A stretch of DNA of 64,000 bases from Sodiomyces alkalinus F11 (taxonomy: Eukaryota; Ascomycota; Sordariomycetes; Glomerellales; Plectosphaerellaceae): the NCBI RefSeq assembly GCF_003711515.1, contig NW_021167079.1, positions 1,787,471-1,851,470 on the forward strand. The letters are read 5' to 3'. The notes beneath the pieces are model-generated. The model saw nothing but the letters and a program-made list of their open reading frames with translations, had not been told where the DNA came from and made no database searches. The position numbers were made by a program, and so were the translations under genes. Positions 45,599 to 60,125 of this stretch are shown here, piece by piece. The number at the start of each line of letters is the position of its first letter. The stretch's first letter is position 1.

Positions 45599-45858
45599 AA
45601 AATGGTCGGCGCCTTCAATCACACCGACTACTCCTCCACACGTCCACTTTTGTGCGCGCTCTAAGGGATCTAGAGGCTTGCCCTTCGGGTATTTGTTTGA
45701 GACCTCTAACCCACTGGACCATCCACCTCTGCTAGGGGGACGGAGGCCTTATGTATCTACGAATCCGAACTTTCCATAAGGTCCCTTAGTTACGCGGATA
45801 GCACCCAAGGTAACAGACATCCAGATGGGCCGTGGACTCGAGCAAACACCACATTGCA
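45355..45858. other. Convergent 3' region with (GAAA)n microsatellite
   Basis: It lies between the convergent Erg28 and Gal7 genes. A GAAA tetranucleotide run occupies about 45548-45600. No gene is seen. Confidence 0.6.
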
Positions 45859-48063
<2,205 letters not shown>

Positions 48064-49790
48064 ATGGGTGTCATAAGGAAGAAAACCGTCAATCGCGGCG
48101 GCGAGGGGGGCGTGAAATACCACTGCGATGTCTGCTCCGTCGATATCACCTCAACTGTGAGCTAAACCCGGCTTTCTTCTTTATTCGATCTTTGTCCCTT
48201 TCGTTCCCTCCACATTCTCGATCCAGCAGCCATTGCGCCTCACATGCTTACCCCGAGATGCAGGTTCGCATCCGATGCGCCCATAGTGCGTGTCCCGATT
48301 ACGACCTTTGCGTGAGCTGTTTCGCGAAAGGCTCCTCCAGCGGCAACCACAAACCAGAGACCCACCCATACCGCGTCATCGAACAAAACTCATTTCCCAT
48401 TTTCGACCCGGACTGGGGCGCAGACGAAGAGTTACTGCTACTAGAGGGTGCCGAGATTTATGGCCTCGGCTCCTGGGCCGACATCGCCGACCACATTGGA
48501 GGTTTTCGCGACAAGGACGAGGTGCGCGATCACTATCTCAAAACATACGTCGAATCCTCCCGATTCCCACTCCCGGAACGATGCAGCCCCCACGACATGG
48601 AACTGGCCAACCAGATTTCTCGCGAGGATTTCCAGGCCAAGAAGAAGAGAAGGATCGAGGAGCGCAAAGAAGCAGCGAAGAACGCGCCCGCCCTACAACC
48701 CAAGACGAAGCCGACGGCGTCGGTCCCGTCCTGTCACGAAGTCCAGGGCTACATGCCGGGCCGTCTCGAGTTTGAGACGGAATACGCGAATGAGGCAGAG
48801 GAGGCCGTGCAGCTGATGCAGTTCGAGCCGGGCGACGGTCTCAATCCGCGCACCGGCGAACTCGAGCCCGAGACGGAGCTGAAGCTGGTGACGATGGATA
48901 TTTACAATGCCCGCTTGACCCAGCGTGCCGAGCGCAAGAAGGTCATGTTCGAACACAACCTCCTCGAGTACCGCGAGAACACCAAGCAGGAGAAGAAGCG
49001 CACCAAGGAGGAGCGCGACATGGTGAACAAGACCAAGCCGTTTGCGCGTCTCATGAACCACACCGATTACGAGAACTTTGTCCAGGGTCTCTTGGACGAG
49101 ATCAACCTGCGTCAGGCCATCGCCCAGCTTCAGGAGTGGCGCCAGATGGGGATCGGCGACCTGCGCAGCGGCGAGAAGTACGAGCAGGATAAGGCCCAGC
49201 GTGCCCAGAAAAACATCCCCATGGGGTCCCTGGACCGGCTGGCCTCGGCCCAGCGAGGCAGTAAGGCCGCCGCAGCGCCCGAGCCCCAGAGCGGCGCCTC
49301 CTTGCTGGTGGCCCCTGAGCTCCCCGAACAGCTCGCCCCCTTCACCAACTCGCCCTACGGCGTCGATCCCGACGGTAACTCTGTTTCCGTGCCGAGGCTC
49401 AAGACGGAGGCGAACGGGACCAACAAAACGAGCGAAGCGAATGGTACCAACGGCACCCACGGCACCCACGGCACCAATGGCACAACGCACGCGTCCGCCA
49501 AACGTCCATTCTTCATGCCGGCACCGATCCCCGGCATCAACCCGTTGCAGCACAACCCCGGAACGCCCGACCTGCAGCTCATAGCGCCGCACGAGCTCAA
49601 GTTGTGCGAGGTGATCCGGCTACAACCCAAGGCGTACATACTCATCAAGGCCGAGGTTATGAAAGAGGCGATACGCGGCAACGGCTATCTGAAAAAGAAG
49701 CAAGTCAAGGATATCTGCCGCCTGGATCCTCAGAAAGGGAGTCGCATCTTTGAATGTTTCGTCAACTGGGGATGGATCGGTAAAGCTTGA
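48064..49790 (+). CDS. ADA2: SAGA transcriptional adaptor Ada2
   Basis: Subunit of the SAGA/ADA histone acetyltransferase module that stimulates Gcn5. Exons 48064-48156 and 48264-49790 (107-bp intron, GTGAGC to GATGCAG) give 539 aa. The start [16 protein letters not shown] is the usual one. The intron splits the ZZ zinc finger (YHCDVC ... [16 protein letters not shown]), which is restored on splicing. A SANT/Myb domain follows ([21 protein letters not shown]). A middle coiled region and a C-terminal SWIRM domain ([18 protein letters not shown] to the end) complete the Ada2 order. The linker carries a Gly-Thr-His/Asn repeat (about 49430-49490). Confidence 0.95.
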
Positions 49791-50131
49791 TGGTCGTGTG
49801 TGTGTGTGTGTGTGTGTGTGGCTTTTTGATATTTTCTGTACGATATTCGGGGCCAAGGCGCTTGGTTTTTCTTTTCTTTTCTTCTTTTTTTGGGATAGGT
49901 AGTCTTTACGAGTAATGATACCCCTGATCGATGACAAGCAGTCTTGGATGTGGGAAGGTCACGATGTAAGATGTTTTCTTTTCTTCTCTTTTTCTTGTCT
50001 ACTCTTTTCTTCTTCAACCCTTTTTTTTTTTATTCCTCGTCTTCCCCGTGGGTGTATTTCCAAGTGGAGGACCTGGAGAACCCTACGATATACCAGGACA
50101 ATCGACAGCGGCGGCCTGGAGCATCACATTC
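49791..50131. other. Convergent 3' region with (GT)n microsatellite
   Basis: A GT dinucleotide run lies at 49796-49820, followed by T-rich sequence. No gene. Confidence 0.6.
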
Positions 50132-52393
50132 TCACCCCAGGCCGGGACTCACAGCGCGCTGCCAGTCCACCTCCATACCCAGCCTTTGGGTCGAATGGGA
50201 ACTCACATGCCCGGCACTCAAGGAAACACTATCTTCCTCCCCGACCAGCTGACATATCCTGATGCTCCTATTCGCGGCCGTCATGAGGATCTTCAACGTC
50301 GGGCCCCGTCGCAGCTGGCTCGCCGCCGACTGGAGGAAGTACACGACATCACAAAGCTCGTCGTCCCAGCCACCTTGCGACGTCTCAAACTCGGAGATGC
50401 TGTCGAGAACGCAGTAGACGGTCAAGCGCGGGCGCGTCTGGGCCAGCACGGCGCGGAACAGCTCGCACAAGGCGTCGAGGTCCTGGTTCGCAATGTCGTC
50501 GAGGATGGTCTCGTCCAGCGCCACGGTGGCGGCGGCGCCGTGTTCGTCCCGCTGGGCGAGGATGAGCTGGGCGAGGAGACTGCGGAGCATGCCCCCCGGG
50601 CCGGCGAGGGCGTCCTGGGGGGAGGTGTGCAGGCCGCAGTAGTGTGACAGGATGACGAAATGAGGCGACTTGGGCATGCTTGCGAAGGTGGCGGATAGGA
50701 CGGAGAGGGGGGAGATCTTCCCCATGGTCAGGCCGCCGAGGTGGCCGTCGACGAGAATCACGTCGGGCGAGCCGCCGGCGATGCGGGCCCAGGATTTGAA
50801 GCGGTCGGTGCTGAGCAGCCATGTCGCGCGCCCCAGGGCTGTTGGTCGGAGGGAACTGCTGGCTCGGAGGACGATGCCGAGGTCTGCGGCCAGGAACATG
50901 GCGTCAGGTATGCGAAGCAACATGTAGAGCTCGTCGTAGGACAGGGGCACCGCGGGGGGGAGACAAGAAGGGAGAGAATAAAGCGCGGGATGGGATGGGC
51001 ACAAAAAGGGTGACGGCGACGGTGACGGTGACGGTGACGGTGACAGTGACAGTGACAGTGACGGACAAGCACGTGTATGTGTCGTCGGTAGTAATCGCGG
51101 CGAGCGGGCATATTACATAATCCCCTGGATGGAGTGCTGGATGCCAAGAAAGCCCGTACGGAATTGTGCCTCGCAATTCCCGAGCCGCTGTTGCACGTCC
51201 TGGTTGATGTGCTCGACAAAGGCATGGACATTGCGCTCCAGCTGCTCATACCGCGCGGCTTGCATCCGTTCCATCTCGAGCTGGCTCATGTGGATGGCGT
51301 TGAGACCGTCGAGCAGTTCCCCCATCCCGGCTTGGGTTCTGGAGACCCCTTCTCCGCTAGTGCGTGTCTCTCGGAGGGTCTCGGTGATGACTTGGTTTGC
51401 TAGGGCGTCAACTCTGACCGTGACCCGGTGTGAGGCCCGCGACACGGCTTCGAGACAAGAGTCTATGACATGAGCTTCGCTTTCGGGGTGTTGTTTGAAG
51501 ATTCGCCGTGGCACTGTATGCGTACTGCGTGAGCTTTCCAGCAAGTTCAGCAAGATCTGGTGAGAACATGGTTTGAAAGATCCAGTCTTCGATAAATGGC
51601 ACGAGTTGTTACTATTTATTACTCACGGGAACCCTTGTGTTTGCGAAGGAGGACCTCGGTCAGTTTGGGAATGACACTCCGTAAGGTGTCGTAGAGCTCC
51701 TCTACGAATTTCCGGAGGAGATCATCATCCGGGTACGCCCTGACGGCATGACATGCTGCCGAAAAGGTAACGGGTATGTCTTCAAAAGCGCGTAGGATCC
51801 GTTCTCCGTTTTCGATGCGCTTTTGGAGCAACTGCAGGTAGTAATTAGAGACGGCAGAGAACAAAAGGAAAAGAAAAAAGAGGAAGAAAAAAAACCCCCA
51901 GGGAGACTCGGGATGAATGCCATACAGTGAAGATGGTTTTTAGACCCCCTCGCAAGACGCTGAGTCCATCTTGCTCTGGAATCATCTCCGTCAGAGAGTG
52001 CAGCGTCATGGCGACAGCCTTGTTCCTTTGGGCAGCCCGCAGCCGGTGCGTCTCGGCCTTGGTGCCGTACTCATTGCTTGCCGTCTCCATAGACCGAAGG
52101 ACGTCGGTCCATGAGCAATCCTCAAACTCGACCTCGCCCGCGGCTGGAGGAACATTCTCGAGTTCGCCAGTGTCATGGTAATGGTACGCTTGCACGGCGA
52201 CATCAACGTCTCTCCTGGGCGCATCGTTTACCGTCAACACGGGGCCCGAGCCCGGTTGGCGACGCAGTAGATTCTGTGTCTGCCGGGGTAGACGATGGGA
52301 TTCCGTTGTGATGGGATTCATCAGATTGGCTGAGGGGAGGAGGGAGTGAGCCCAGCCGTCAATAGTCGCAGATGGGTGTTGTTTCCCGTGCAT
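50132..52393 (-). CDS. DUF7708/NLR-like fungal protein, possibly broken by an internal stop
   Basis: Proposed exons are 52393-51926, 51831-51627 and 51513 onward. Introns of 94 bp (GTATGG to CTGCAG) and 113 bp (GTGAGT to ATACAG) keep one frame. The first part resembles the helical DUF7708 region of fungal NLR-like proteins (RIENGERILRAF, AVRAYPDDDLLRKFVEELY). A coiled region (about 51440-51130) follows. A TAA at 51115-51113 then closes the frame after 357 aa. The same frame continues through a Ser-Pro/Ser-Leu repeat into 290 more codons with LYMLLRIPDAM, SPDVILVDGHLG and GGMLRSLLAQL. Either an unseen intron removes the stop or the gene is disrupted. There is no obvious P-loop. Function unknown; a role in self-recognition is only a guess. 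Confidence 0.55.
51010..51063. repeat. GGTGAC/AGTGAC hexanucleotide repeat
   Basis: About nine hexamers. It lies just beyond the internal stop of the DUF7708-like gene, in its reading frame. Confidence 0.9.
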
Positions 52394-53143
52394 GTGAGGA
52401 CCTGAACAGTCTGGTGGTACGTATGTTTATCGGCAAACTTCAGGGCTTCATGAAATTGTCAAGCGTCTCAGGTCAGGCGAGCAAGGGCTGATTCTCAATA
52501 GACCGCCGGCCGACGCTGAGTCGATCGATCTTCAGCACGCAATCCAGACACTGCAGATAGGCCTCCGTTATGGCGGAGGGAGGGGGTGGACGGTCCGCCA
52601 GCCTGCACTGCACCGGAAGATGACAGGGGCGGTGCTGGCCTACCACGGCACACAGGCGACGACTGCATGTGGTTAACTCCATGTCCGTACTGAGCCTGCT
52701 ATTAATAGCGGCTCGCATGATTTGTGCCCACAGATTTCAGCCTGTTCTGGCCTTGGCAACTCGGGGGTGGAGGGATGGGATATCATGCATGTGCGTTGAG
52801 CTCTGCTGATAAAAGAGAGCTGGTTGGACGTTCATTACAAGGCGGTAGCCCAATTGGTTGCCTCTTTCTTATGCCAACCGGGCACTGCAAGTGTTCAAGG
52901 GTCTTCTTCACCGATGGATGACCAGGGGGCGGGCATACAGGGTAACAGGGGGCACCAGATATGGCACTGGGGGGGCTGGATTTATGGCCTCAAATCCGCA
53001 ACTTACGCCGGACGTCCCATGAGCCCAATTCAGAGTCTCTCGTTGTAGAGAACATTGACTAGACAACATTGAAACGAACTATTCGCTTTCCTTGTTGTCC
53101 TAGTCCCGACTCCGACTCCCGACTCCGACGCCCGACTCAAGAG
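52394..53143. promoter_or_regulatory. Divergent intergenic region
   Basis: It lies between the divergent DUF7708-like and AAA ATPase genes. A short CCGACTC repeat occurs at 53105-53135, just before the ATPase start. No gene is seen. Confidence 0.4.
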
Positions 53144-56100
53144 ATGGCGTCCGACTCTGATTCCAGCGCCGCGGAAGGGGTCAACTCAACCACCACAAAG
53201 AAGGTGTCGAATCGCCGCCAGCCCACAGATGGCTCTAACAAGAATGCCCATTTGCCAATGCAACCAGGGCCTAGTAACAACATCAAGCCAGCCACTGGCC
53301 AAGGGGAGAGACAGAAACTTCTAAGACGCCAACCCGAGACGGTGCCCCCCGATCCCTCTGCTATTATCGCGGGTGTTCGAAAATGCAACTGGGAAAATTT
53401 CGTCAACCGGTTCTCCAAGTCAGAGCCAGTCTATGCTGTTGACGCCCTCGTAGCGGGTGACCAGCTGGGCAAAGAGATGCTTGACGAGGCCTTCAAGCGC
53501 AAGAATTCCGGCTATTTTGAAGCTGCCGATTATGCGAACCAAGGCAAGGTCAGCAGAATCTACACAAACTCCACGTGGATTCAGAGAATCAGAATCCAGT
53601 CCCCCGTCCTGCTGGAGATCTTCACCCGCGTCACCGGCTACGTATGGGGCTCCCAGTCCTACACTTTCATGAGACCTTTCCAGTATCTCCATTATTTCCA
53701 TGACAAGTTCAAGGAAGAGCTCCGGCGGTTGGAGGCGGAGGCTGAGGCCGGAGGAACCAACTGTGACCGCTCGTCCGACTCCTCTGCCGTCAAGATCGCT
53801 CACCAGCACCTGAGAGCCTATATCGGCTTTGCCGAGGCGGAACTGCGGCCAGACTATGAACAGTTCCATACCCCCATGTCCATGTCCATGTCCATGTCCA
53901 TGTCCACATCCACAGACGAACCCGGCAAGTCTCCTCCCTCTAGAGTACGGTATGACGACCTCTGGTATCTTTTCCGACCCGGCGATCTGGTCTACCTGTC
54001 GGACAAGGCCAGCAAGCGGCTGGTGCAGAACTGGATCCGTTCCTCCAAGTCGCCCATCACCTGGAACCCCAACGTGTCGCACCAGTCGATCATGCGACAG
54101 AAGATATGGAGGCTTCACGAGATAGTCGTACCGTATGCGGCGCCCACCGCACAGGTCGACCATGAAGCCGAGAAGACGGACTTCGAGGCCACCATGTACT
54201 ATTTGGACTACGACGGCGTGAGCTACGGCTCCGTCTCTGCCGAGTTCCGCATACCCCAGTTTGAAAACGAGAAGGACATCCGCGACCTCGAATTCTATCC
54301 GATTCGGTACGCGCCCAAGGCCGAGAAGCTTCTGGAAGAGCGCAAGGCCATCGGCAGCATGTTTACCAAGTGCGTCTCCCAGTGGCACATGTCGTACGAT
54401 GGTATCACCCTGGTGACGGATCCCATCGGATATCCCGTCCACGATAGGAACGCCCGCGGCGCCTATAACCACCATGCTCAGCCCAAGCACATCAATGGGG
54501 ATGTCATCGTCGATTTCGATCAAGCCTTCAACTGGGATCCTACCCTCAAGAACATCTTCGACGAGCCGGACATGTGGGACAGTAGGACCGGCCTGAGCAA
54601 GACCAGCACGGGTCAAGACCTCATTACCGTCTGGACGGACGAAAAACGCACCAAGCTCGTATCGGTGGGCTACGAGGTCATCGTAAACGGCGACGACATC
54701 GAAGCGCTCCAAGGCCACAGCTACCTGGAGCAGGACAGGTACTTGGGCCCAAGCAAGGACAAAAGCCACGTCCCGGACGGCGAGGACCTGGCTTTGCTCC
54801 CCCGCCGCGTCTTCGTCTACTCACTCAAGGAGGGCCGGTTTGCCCCCGTCGACGTTCGGTACATGAAGCCCATCGACCACCAACGCGACGGCTTCAGTCA
54901 CATCCAGCTCTCCGACGGCCACAAGCGGACCATTCGGAGCGCTGTCCAGTCACATCTGAGGAGGAAGGCCATTGAGAGGACGATCGAGAAGCAGAGCCAC
55001 AACGCCCACGGGACGGTCATTACGCAGGATTTCATCCGCGGCAAAGGCAAGGGCCTCATTCTGATGCTCCACGGCGAACCGGGCGTCGGGAAGACGGCCA
55101 CGGCCGAAGCCGTTGCTCAGACCTTCAAGAGGCCTCTTTTCTCCATCTCGTGCGGGAACCTGAATGGAATATGGAGCGCCGAGGTACGGCTGGAAGAGGT
55201 GTTTCGGCTGGCAGATCTATGGGACGCCATCCTCCTGCTAGACGAGGCCGACGTGTTCCTCTCCGCGCGCTCCCCGACAGACAATCTGGAACGGAACGGT
55301 CTGGTATCAAGTACGTTCCGCCGCATGCACGTGTGAAACGACTGGAGAGACTATATGTAGCGATTGAGGCTGGGACGACAGAACCTCGATACTAACACGC
55401 ATGACGACTTAGTCTTCCTGCAAAAGCTGGAGTATTATAACGGCATCCTCTTCCTCACCACCAACCGCATTGGCAAAATCGACCAAGCCATCTCGTCACG
55501 GATTCATCTCATACTGCATTATAAGCGGCTCGGCAAGCCTGAGGTTCTGAACGTCTTCCGCATCAACATCGACCGGCTCCGGCAAGCCGAAAAACAGCAG
55601 AGCGAAGTAAGCGGACAGAGACCGCTGCTCCCCGTGGAAAGCGACATCCTCCAGTTTGCCGCGGACCACTGCGACGCCCACCCCAAGGGCAAGGGCGCCT
55701 GGAACGGCCGGCAGATCCGAAACGCCTTCATGATCGCGGCGGCCATGGCACGAGACGAGGCGGAGCAGCAACCGCCCGAGTTCCAGCCGCAGCTGCGGTA
55801 CTGGCACTTCAAGCAGGTCGAAAAGCTGATGGGGGAGTACACGAGGTTCCGGTCCCGCGTCCTGGGGAAGGACGACTCCCAGCGCGCGCTGCTCAACGAA
55901 GAGCGCGACGACGACTACGAGGAGGAGGAGAATGCGGAGGAAAGAACGACGCCCCATCGTCCTGTGCATGTGCATGTTGGTGGTGGTCATCGAGGCTCGT
56001 CGCCTGACGCGAGGGCGAGGGCGAGGGCGAGGCCGCGGATCTCGTTTTCGGGCGGTTCACCTCACGCACCGCACCTCACGTACCAAGCGGCTCACATGCA

Positions 56101-56305
56101 CGAGCAAGCGCACCTCCAGGTGCACTACGGAGGTGAAATGGCAGGCCGGCAGCCCGCTGCACCGGAACGTGCGGACTCCCCCGGTTACTCGCCGTTCCCG
56201 TCGACCCCTCAAGCTACCTTCGCCCCTAGCTACGGCTACGGCCAGCCCTCTTCGGTCTCTCCTCATCCTCCTCCACCGTCCTCACATGCACAGCAGTTTC
56301 TTTGA
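53144..56305 (+). CDS. AAA-type ATPase, fungal-specific large form
   Basis: Exons 53144-55310 and 55413-56305 (102-bp intron, GTACGT to CTTAG) give 1019 aa, start MASDSDSSAAEG. The N-terminal 600 residues contain the uncharacterised region usual for this fungal group (SYTFMRPFQYLHYFHDKFKEEL ... YDDLWYLFRPGDLVYLSD ... MYYLDYDGVSYG). One AAA module follows: Walker A GEPGVGKT (near residue 645), Walker B ILLLDEAD (near 695), and LEYYNGILFLTTNR with ISSRIHL after the splice. The tail is acidic, then His/Pro/Gly-rich. An MSMSMSMS run comes from a CATGTC repeat (53874-53909). The substrate is unknown; such ATPases are thought to remodel proteins. Confidence 0.85.
53874..53909 (+). repeat. CATGTC hexanucleotide repeat in the ATPase gene
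   Basis: About six copies encode alternating Met-Ser in a loop of the N-terminal region. The units stay in frame. Confidence 0.88.
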
Positions 56306-57026
56306 CAACCACGGGCGGAATGTCGGGCACATGCGGGCAGGGCAGCGAGCCGGGGAGGGTGCCTATGGAGAACTTGGACTGGGATGACGGTCGATCGGAT
56401 ATTTCAGCTACCAAGCTGAACTGATGCCCCGAGAGGATTTGTCTCTGTGCTAGTGCTCCTCAAACTGACAACCTCCAGGTTTTTTTTTTTCTTCTTTCTT
56501 TTTTTCCTATTTGAATGAAGAGTCTCATGACTCTGGATTGAACAACTCGGAATGATTTGATTTATCCTTCGCTTCTGACTCTGTAAGCATGTACAAAATA
56601 GAATGCAGATATACCATGTAAGTCTTGGGCTGCCACATAGGCGGCTTGGAGTCAGGGGTGGGTGAGCCCGCTTCGATGCCTGTCCAACTCCCTGCCGCAG
56701 TCTTCCTCGACTTGGGCTGGCTCATGGACGTGCGTGACAACCAAGATGACATGTGTTAACGACAAGGACATATAAATGAATTGGTATCAGTAAACTCCCT
56801 GCACTCGGTTTGATGTACCCCAGATTCTTGTTGCCGCGCCCCGTCCCCCGGCCTCATTATATCGCACGCAGTAAAAGGCAACTCGAACCTATCTCTCAAC
56901 CTAACATTCCCTCGCGTTACCCCCCCACCCCCTTGTCTTATCAATCCAACATATAGTATAGGTGCCCCCATCGCCTCCACGCATCTTCTTCGGACCTCAC
57001 CGACTTCTATAGAGAAAGGGAATCAC
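56306..57026. other. Convergent 3' intergenic region
   Basis: It lies between the convergent ATPase and MARVEL genes. Short ORFs only. Confidence 0.4.
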
Positions 57027-58091
57027 TTATTGCTGCTGCGGATAAGCCTGCTGCACCGGCACCTCGTGGGGTTGCACAGAGCCCGGAGGCGACACGGCTT
57101 GGTAGTAAGAGGGGTCGCTCGCGGGTGGCGGGGTCTGCTGCTGGTGGGGAGAGTAGGGCTGGGGCTGCTGCGCGACGGGCGGGTAGTAGCCGGCGGGAGG
57201 GCTAGCGGCGCGATTCAGGTCTGGGTTATAGGGGGCCTGGGTCTGAGGAGCCGGGGTGCCATAGGCTTCGGCGGGGACGGCGGCGGGGGCGGCGGCGGCG
57301 GAGACAGCGGCGTTTTTCTCCAGGTCTTGAGGGCTGACGACAGCCGGCGCAATGGCGGGAGCGGCTCCATTGAGGGGGTTGCAGTGCAGGCCGGCCTTGC
57401 GGTGGCGGTGGAGAGCGATGCCGTGGATGGCAAGGGAGGTAATGAAGAGGGCACTGCGTGCATTTTCCAGTTAGTAACTCGAGAGAGAGGAGAATAAGGG
57501 GCGAGGTGGGAATGCACGTACAATTGAATGCCACCGAGGGCAGAGGCGGCAGCCATGCACGAGGAGAGGGCAAGATCAAGGCCAGCGGGTTGATAACAGA
57601 CACCAAAGCTACAGTTGTTGGAAAATATGTTGAAAACCCAGGCGGTCCTGTCGGCGAGGATGGCGAAGGAAATCAGCCAAAAGAAGACGAGGAAGATATC
57701 CAAGGCGAGCACGGCCCAGTAGTTGTAGAGCGCCGGGGCAGAGTAGTGGGAGACGAGATGCCAAATGGAGGTGATAATGGTGGCGATGGCCTGTAGTTCT
57801 TTGGTGAGCTTTTGACATAGGCAAAGATAAAACCTGCCCCGAAGCCCCAACCCGAAGCAAGGAAGGCCCCGAGAGAGGGAGAGGGAGACGACTACTTACG
57901 ACGAACAACATCAAAGCGGCACCGTCAAAGGGGATGGTAGCGACAATGAAAGCGGAAAGGCCGAGGGTCGTGACGCCGAGTACCGACTGGGCGATGCGGA
58001 GGCCGATGAAGCCGCGGGGATAGATAGGAATATGCTCCTGGCCCGCGGGGCGCTCGGCGGAGTATTGGGTCGTGGTGTTTGTAGTGTCCAT
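57027..58091 (-). CDS. MARVEL-domain integral membrane protein
   Basis: Exons 58091-57900, 57808-57522 and 57453-57027 (introns 91 and 68 bp, donors GTAAGT and GTACGT) give 301 aa in one frame. Four hydrophobic helices are evident: GFIGLRIAQSVLGVTTLGLSAFIV, IATIITSIWHLVSHY / NYWAVLALDIFLVFFWLISFAIL, and a last helix completed by exon 3 (ALFITSLAIHGIAL). This is the MARVEL layout. The C-terminal 110 residues are Pro/Gln/Ala/Tyr-rich and probably cytosolic. Fungal relatives sit at the plasma membrane, eisosome or secretory membranes; the exact role is unknown. Confidence 0.85.
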
Positions 58092-60125
58092 CTTGACGAG
58101 AGGTTTTGGTGAGACGATAGCCCAAGTGGGAGGAGGGAGAGAAGACAAGATCAAGAAGAGGCAGGTGATTATAATATGATAAGGGGGGGTCTGCTGGGAG
58201 TGAAAACACGGGCTTCTTCTACCACGTGGGAAAGCAACCAGGAGAAGAAAGGGGCGCAAAGAAAGGAGAGAGAGGCAATAGAGTAGGCTTCAGTCAACAT
58301 AAGGCTGGGTTGGGCGACCACGACCCTTTTCTATCACGGCGCATGCCATACTACTTCATCATCCGCAGAGTCTAGCAGCAGGAGGGTCATGCATGTCGGA
58401 TATCGAGGCACCCTTGGACACACCCCTCTCCCTCCCTCTTCCTCGACGGATAGCCGCTAGCCTACCGCGAAGGGACTGTGCATGGCTGCTGCTGCATGGA
58501 CAGGGAGGTGATCTGAGCAATAAGAGAGATTGTCGACGGCTTGGAATTGGGGCTTGGGGCTCAGCCGGGCTGTGGGAGGAGATCCAGAATTCAAGACAAG
58601 GTAGAGACATTGGCCCATTACCAGCTATGCACATACAGGTATCCTTATGTAGTTGACAGTAAGGGTAAGGGGGGGGTGGCCTAGGATTAGGACATGTCAT
58701 TACTATGCCTGGTCGACGTTTGGATCCTCAAGACGCCAAGAATCGGTCCCATCGCTTGGGATGACCCGACTGAGAAAATGACTGACAGGGGTGACCGGGG
58801 AAATCCCTGCCCTTTTCGGCTAGCTTTGGGATCCAAGCTCGTCGCGTGTCATATATAAAGTACCTTACCTTATATTAAGGTACTTAGGTACTTTATACGA
58901 AGGCCTCCGAGTCTTCAAGGTACCTAGGTACGGTACTGCGGTCAATCCTCGTTGAAGAACAGGGCTGAGCCTTCTCAATGTAAGACCAATCAGAGCCTGA
59001 GCCCTTTCATCACCCTTATTTAGCGGGGTAGCTTTATCTCCCGGAGGCCTGCGAAGGCCCAGTTGTCGAACCCCATTCGCCTGCCCTTCCTACCCTGGTC
59101 ACCGAGTCTGCTTCGAAGCAACTAGCGCCGAGCCACGTCGATGTAGTTGTTTTCTTTTCTTTGTTTCCCTCTTCAGTATATACACTACACGTGTACTTCA
59201 TGCTTGGCTGCGAAAAAGCAACGACGTAATACGAATTGTCAGAACACAAATAATGTACGGAAAATTGTGTGTGGATTCATCCAAGTGAAGTTCGTGGTAC
59301 TTCACGGGGACTTTCCACCTGCAGACAAACGGGCGGTCTTGGCGGTGCCGAGGCGGTGCCGAGCCGATACAGTTTTACCTTGGGAGCTTACAAGATAGTC
59401 GTCACGCGTGATGCGTTCCATTGCCAAACTTTCCCTGACATCTACACCAATAGCAAGATAAAACAGAAAAGAAAAAGAAAAAAAAAATGAACACGAAAGA
59501 ACAAAAATAAATGCCATATAATCTTCGTCGCTTCCCACACTTGGTTGCGTCTCTTCCTCCCGGCGTCCCCAATCATGCAAAGCCGTGCCGATGGCGAGAA
59601 CTTGAAGAACGCTTCGTACAAGAAAAAAGACGAGCCACTCCGACCTTTCTTTCCCTGAAGCCCGACTGTTCAAGCTAGAGCCACAGCTACACAGCCCGAA
59701 AGTCATAGGAAGACAGACGACGTAGGACGAGAAGTGAAAGTCTATGTACCCGAATCCGCATGCACAAATGCAACATTCTCAAAAAAGAAAAAAAAAAAAA
59801 GAAAAAGAATTTGACATCGTGAGCCTGATGGACAAAAATGCGTTTCTTCCCAAGGACCCGGGGGAACTCCTCTAGACAAAAGGCTGCCGGAATAGGCATT
59901 GCAGGGTGCTACAAACGGTCCTACCGGCATCCCTGCCGACGTCAACGCCCGAAAATCCCAGAGCACGCTGACTGCTCCATGTTCATTTGATCAACATATA
60001 TATCACAATGCGCCAAAAAAAGATGTACTGGTATCCGGACAGCAAAACAAGACTTGGGTCTGCCATGGGATGAGGTAGGTCCCTTCAGTCAGGTAGCCCC
60101 CAAGCCTAGGTATTTGGCAAACCGC
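58092..60125. promoter_or_regulatory. 2-kb intergenic region
   Basis: Upstream of the MARVEL gene and downstream of Spa2. A compact palindromic cluster of AAAGTACCT/AGGTACTTT and GGTACC motifs lies at 58857-58935. No gene is supported. Confidence 0.45.
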
